Shown here: positions 61,731 to 64,000 of the stretch, one piece after another | Numbering within the stretch: the stretch's first letter is position 1 | How the letters are laid out: each line of letters starts with the position of its first letter | DNA from: Trichococcus paludicola | GTDB lineage: Bacteria > Bacillota > Bacilli > Lactobacillales > Aerococcaceae | DNA: 64,000 bases | Assembly (NCBI RefSeq): GCF_003052295.1 | Contig: NZ_QBLC01000001.1 | Coordinates: 372,001-436,000 of the forward strand | Reading direction: 5' to 3' | Notes under the pieces: generated by a model | Seen by the model: only the letters and a program-made list of their open reading frames with translations | Told to the model about the DNA's origin: nothing | Database searches by the model: none | Made by a program: the position numbers and the translations under genes

Positions 61731-61803
61731 GATGAAAAATATGGAGGAGTAGTTTATACTTACAAAGTAGACATTCCTTTTCCGTATTTTTCATCTTTTT
61801 TTT
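61731..61803 (+). terminator. Leader terminator/attenuator upstream of ecfA1
   Basis: A 15-bp stem with one G-U pair joins 61731-61745 (GATGAAAAATATGGA) and 61781-61795 (TCCGTATTTTTCATC), followed by eight Ts (61796-61803). Inside the loop a small TACTT/AAGTA hairpin (about 61757-61769) is seen. It lies 77 bases before the ecfA1 start, as expected for an attenuator, but no known riboswitch aptamer is recognised. Confidence 0.7.
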
Positions 61804-61879
61804 ATACCCGCTTGGCTGTGGGGGGGATGAACGGTCACGGGCAGTAAGATTCAACTATAGAGAAAGTAGGACTGCAATC
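61804..61879 (+). other. Leader segment before ecfA1
   Basis: Contains a G-run (GGGGGGGATG) and the weak ribosome site region GAAAGTAGGA before ATG 61880. No clear second promoter. Confidence 0.3.
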
Positions 61880-62719
61880 ATGAATGAAATTATCGAGTTG
61901 CGCAATGTGACTTTTTCCTATTCAGAGGAAGATGCAAGACCGGCATTGAACAACGTTTCCTTAACGATCCGGCAGGGTGAATGGATCGCCATCATCGGGC
62001 CCAATGGTTCAGGCAAGTCGACCTTGGCCAAAACGATCAACGGCTTGATAGAAGCGAACTCCGGAGAAGTGATCATTGAAGGGATTCCTTTGAATGCAGA
62101 AACGGTTTGGGACGTCCGCAAAAAAATCGGGATGGTTTTCCAGAATCCGGACAATCAGTTCGTCGGTTCGACCGTTCAGGACGATGTTGCGTTCGGTTTG
62201 GAGAATGTCGGCATTCCCCGCGAAGAAATGGTGAAGCGCGTTGCTGATGCAGTAGCGGCTGTGAACATGGCCGACTTCATGGACAAAGAACCGGCACGTC
62301 TTTCGGGAGGGCAGAAGCAACGGGTGGCGATCGCTGGGATCGTGGCTTTGTCCCCTGACATCATCATCCTAGATGAGGCGACGACCATGTTGGATCCGGA
62401 AGGCCGTCACGAAGTCATCGAGACCATCCAAGAAATCAAGGAAAAAGAAAATTTGACGGTGATTTCGATCACCCATGACATCGACGAGGCCGCGAAGGCG
62501 AACCGCATCTTTGTGATGGAAGCCGGGCAATTGAAACGGATTGGCACACCGGAAGAGATATTCAGCTTGGGCAAGGAAATCATCGATATCGGTTTGGATA
62601 TCCCATTCCCAGAAAAGCTGAAATACCAATTGAAGAGACAGGGACTGGAAGTTCCTGAAGAATATTTGACTGAGGAAGGGATGGTGAGTTGGTTATGGAC
62701 ATTACTTTCGAAAAAGTAG
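61880..62719 (+). CDS. ecfA1: Energy-coupling factor transporter ATPase EcfA1
   Basis: A 279-residue ABC ATPase of the ECF module that powers uptake of vitamins and cofactors by exchangeable S components. Walker A GPNGSGKST (residues 40-48), Q-loop FQNPDNQFVGSTV, signature LSGGQKQR, Walker B IIILDEATTMLD (Ala after Glu instead of Pro, common in EcfA1), H-loop SITHDIDEA. C-terminal dimerisation segment to residue 279. It follows the alpha operon as in other Firmicutes but has its own leader attenuator. Overlaps ecfA2 by 25 bases. Confidence 0.96.
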   Translation: MNEIIELRNVTFSYSEEDARPALNNVSLTIRQGEWIAIIGPNGSGKSTLAKTINGLIEANSGEVIIEGIPLNAETVWDVRKKIGMVFQNPDNQFVGSTVQDDVAFGLENVGIPREEMVKRVADAVAAVNMADFMDKEPARLSGGQKQRVAIAGIVALSPDIIILDEATTMLDPEGRHEVIETIQEIKEKENLTVISITHDIDEAAKANRIFVMEAGQLKRIGTPEEIFSLGKEIIDIGLDIPFPEKLKYQLKRQGLEVPEEYLTEEGMVSWLWTLLSKK

Positions 62720-63606
62720 GCTATTCCTACTCTGCCGGAACGCCTTTCGAAAACCGGGCCCTCTATGATGTGAACCTGAACATACCGGACGGCAGCTATA
62801 CAGCGTTGATCGGACATACCGGCAGCGGGAAATCGACGGTCACGCAGCATCTGAATGCTTTATTGAAACCAACACAAGGCAGCGTAACGATCGGTGACCG
62901 CATCATAACGAACAAATCCAACAACAAAAACCTGAAGGGCCTGCGCAAAAAAGTCGGGATCGTGTTCCAGTTTCCGGAGTCGCAGCTGTTCGAGGAGACG
63001 ATCGCGAAGGATATCGCCTTCGGTCCGATGAACTTCGGCGTCAGCGAAGCGGACGCAATGGCGATCGTGAGGCGCGTCTTGCCTTTGGTCGGCTTGGATG
63101 AGTCCTTCATGGAACGCTCGCCCTTCGACCTTTCAGGGGGGCAAATGAGACGCGTAGCGATTGCCGGAGTTTTGGCGATGGAACCGGAAGTGCTGGTCCT
63201 GGATGAACCGACGGCCGGATTGGATCCTGCGGGCAGACGGGAAATCATGAATATGTTCAATCAACTGCATATCGACAACGGACTGACCATCGTATTGGTT
63301 ACGCATCAGATGAATGATGTCGCAACCTATGCGGATCATGTGGTCATTCTTGAGAAGGGGACAGTTGTCCGGATGGGCCCGCCTGCAGAAATTTTCAAGG
63401 ATGCCGCTTGGCTCCAGGAGAAACAATTGGGCTTGCCTTCCGCACTGGCTTTCCTCGATACGTTGAGCAAAAAGACAGGCATCGATTTCGGAAGCGAAAG
63501 GCCGCTGCGCACGGAACAACTGGCGGCTGTGCTGATCGCCAAAATCAAAGAGAACCAAGGAACCAAAAATGTCGCTAAGGAAGAGGGTGGCATAGATGTT
63601 GGATAA
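62695..63606 (+). CDS. ecfA2: Energy-coupling factor transporter ATPase EcfA2
   Basis: A 303-residue partner ATPase. Walker A GHTGSGKST (about 37-45), Q-loop FQFPESQLFEETI, signature LSGGQMRR, Walker B VLVLDEPTAGLD, H-loop LVTHQMNDVA. ATG 62695 lies within the end of ecfA1 with GGTGAG upstream. EcfA1 and EcfA2 form the asymmetric ATPase pair that binds the coupling helices of EcfT. The last 11 bases overlap the start of ecfT. Confidence 0.96.
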   Translation: MDITFEKVGYSYSAGTPFENRALYDVNLNIPDGSYTALIGHTGSGKSTVTQHLNALLKPTQGSVTIGDRIITNKSNNKNLKGLRKKVGIVFQFPESQLFEETIAKDIAFGPMNFGVSEADAMAIVRRVLPLVGLDESFMERSPFDLSGGQMRRVAIAGVLAMEPEVLVLDEPTAGLDPAGRREIMNMFNQLHIDNGLTIVLVTHQMNDVATYADHVVILEKGTVVRMGPPAEIFKDAAWLQEKQLGLPSALAFLDTLSKKTGIDFGSERPLRTEQLAAVLIAKIKENQGTKNVAKEEGGIDVG

Positions 63607-64000
63607 ATTACTTTTTGGGCGCTACATCCAAGGCAACTCGCTGGTCCATAGACTGGATCCGCGCGCGAAGCTGATCGGTGCTTTCTATTTCATCATTGTC
63701 ATCTTCCTGGCCAACAACTGGCAGACTTATTTGATCATGACGTTGTTCACTTTCCTGTGCGTCATCCTTTCCGACATCAAACTGTCGGTCTTCTTGAACG
63801 GTGTGAAGCCGCTGATTTGGTTGATCATGTTCACGGTATTGCTGCAGATCCTCTTCACACGGGGCGGTGAAACATATTTTGAACTGGGACCGATCAGCGT
63901 CACTTCGTTCGGGGTGATCAACGGCGCCTTTATCTTCATGCGCTTCGTCCTGATCATCTTCATTTCGACGCTGCTGACGCTCACGACGATGCCGTTGTCG
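63596..64000 (+). CDS. ecfT: Energy-coupling factor transmembrane protein EcfT (3' partial)
   Basis: The first 135 codons are in the window and the frame is open to the end. The product starts MLDKLLFGRYIQGNSLVHRLDPRAKL, the typical EcfT start, followed by hydrophobic segments (about 27-45, 45-62, 72-90 and 108-130). EcfT links the two ATPases to the substrate-specific S component. ATG 63596 overlaps the ecfA2 stop by 11 bases, with GAGGGTGG upstream. The conserved Ala-Arg-Gly coupling motifs would lie beyond the window. The frame has no stop, which supports a real gene that continues. Confidence 0.95.
   Translation, partial: MLDKLLFGRYIQGNSLVHRLDPRAKLIGAFYFIIVIFLANNWQTYLIMTLFTFLCVILSDIKLSVFLNGVKPLIWLIMFTVLLQILFTRGGETYFELGPISVTSFGVINGAFIFMRFVLIIFISTLLTLTTMPLS

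Overview
The window reads as a chromosome segment of a low-to-moderate GC Gram-positive bacterium of the order Lactobacillales, probably in or near the Carnobacteriaceae/Enterococcaceae. The support is: strong AGGAGG-type ribosome sites, several TTG starts, an AdcABC-type zinc transporter next to purR, L-lactate dehydrogenase beside pth-mfd, a zinc-type S14, no map gene between adk and infA, and the Firmicute gene order metG-tatD-rnmV-rsmA-veg-ispE-purR-glmU-prs-pth-mfd-rqcP-divIC-tilS-hpt-ftsH-hslO-cysK-dusB-lysS. The species assignment is inference. I found no rRNA, tRNA, CRISPR array, prophage or insertion sequence.

Layout. Positions 1-2.8 kb hold the end of a sugar isomerase/epimerase gene, a Gfo/Idh/MocA oxidoreductase, and a flavodoxin-fold quinone/NAD(P)H reductase with a small unknown partner. 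From 2.8 to 5 kb, on the minus strand, lies tyrS with a tyrosine T-box leader, followed by a GNAT acetyltransferase. From 5 to 7 kb are a secreted NlpC/P60 peptidoglycan hydrolase with a WalR-like site and then a roughly 300-base highly structured, terminator-ended region that I cannot assign to any RNA family. From 7 to 8 kb is a MerR/TipA-type regulator with a textbook 19-bp-spacer palindromic operator. From 8 to 40 kb runs the conserved housekeeping block: tRNA charging, rRNA maturation, isoprenoid kinase, zinc uptake, purine control, UDP-GlcNAc and PRPP synthesis, lactate dehydrogenase, ribosome rescue, transcription-coupled repair, division, FtsH, Hsp33, cysteine synthase, DusB and LysRS.

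From 40 to 61.5 kb is the translation supercluster. It comprises the str operon (rpsL-rpsG-fusA-tuf), an inserted ammonium transporter fused to a P-II domain, and the S10-spc-alpha run from rpsJ to rplQ. This run includes secY, adk, infA, rpoA and the short rpmJ gene at 59137-59250. The window closes with ecfA1-ecfA2-ecfT, the energy-coupling module for vitamin/cofactor uptake, with ecfT cut by the window edge.

Regulation visible in the sequence: a tyrosine T-box, WalR-like, MerR-type, Zur-type, PurR-like and GlnR-type operator sequences, and many intrinsic terminators. The most notable points are the unassigned structured RNA at about 6655-6975, the Amt-PII fusion with a perfect GlnR box but no uridylylation tyrosine, and several strong unexplained hairpins (41254-41281, 61637-61686, 61731-61803). 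I did not find a clear multi-gene undescribed system; most protein genes here are conserved core functions.
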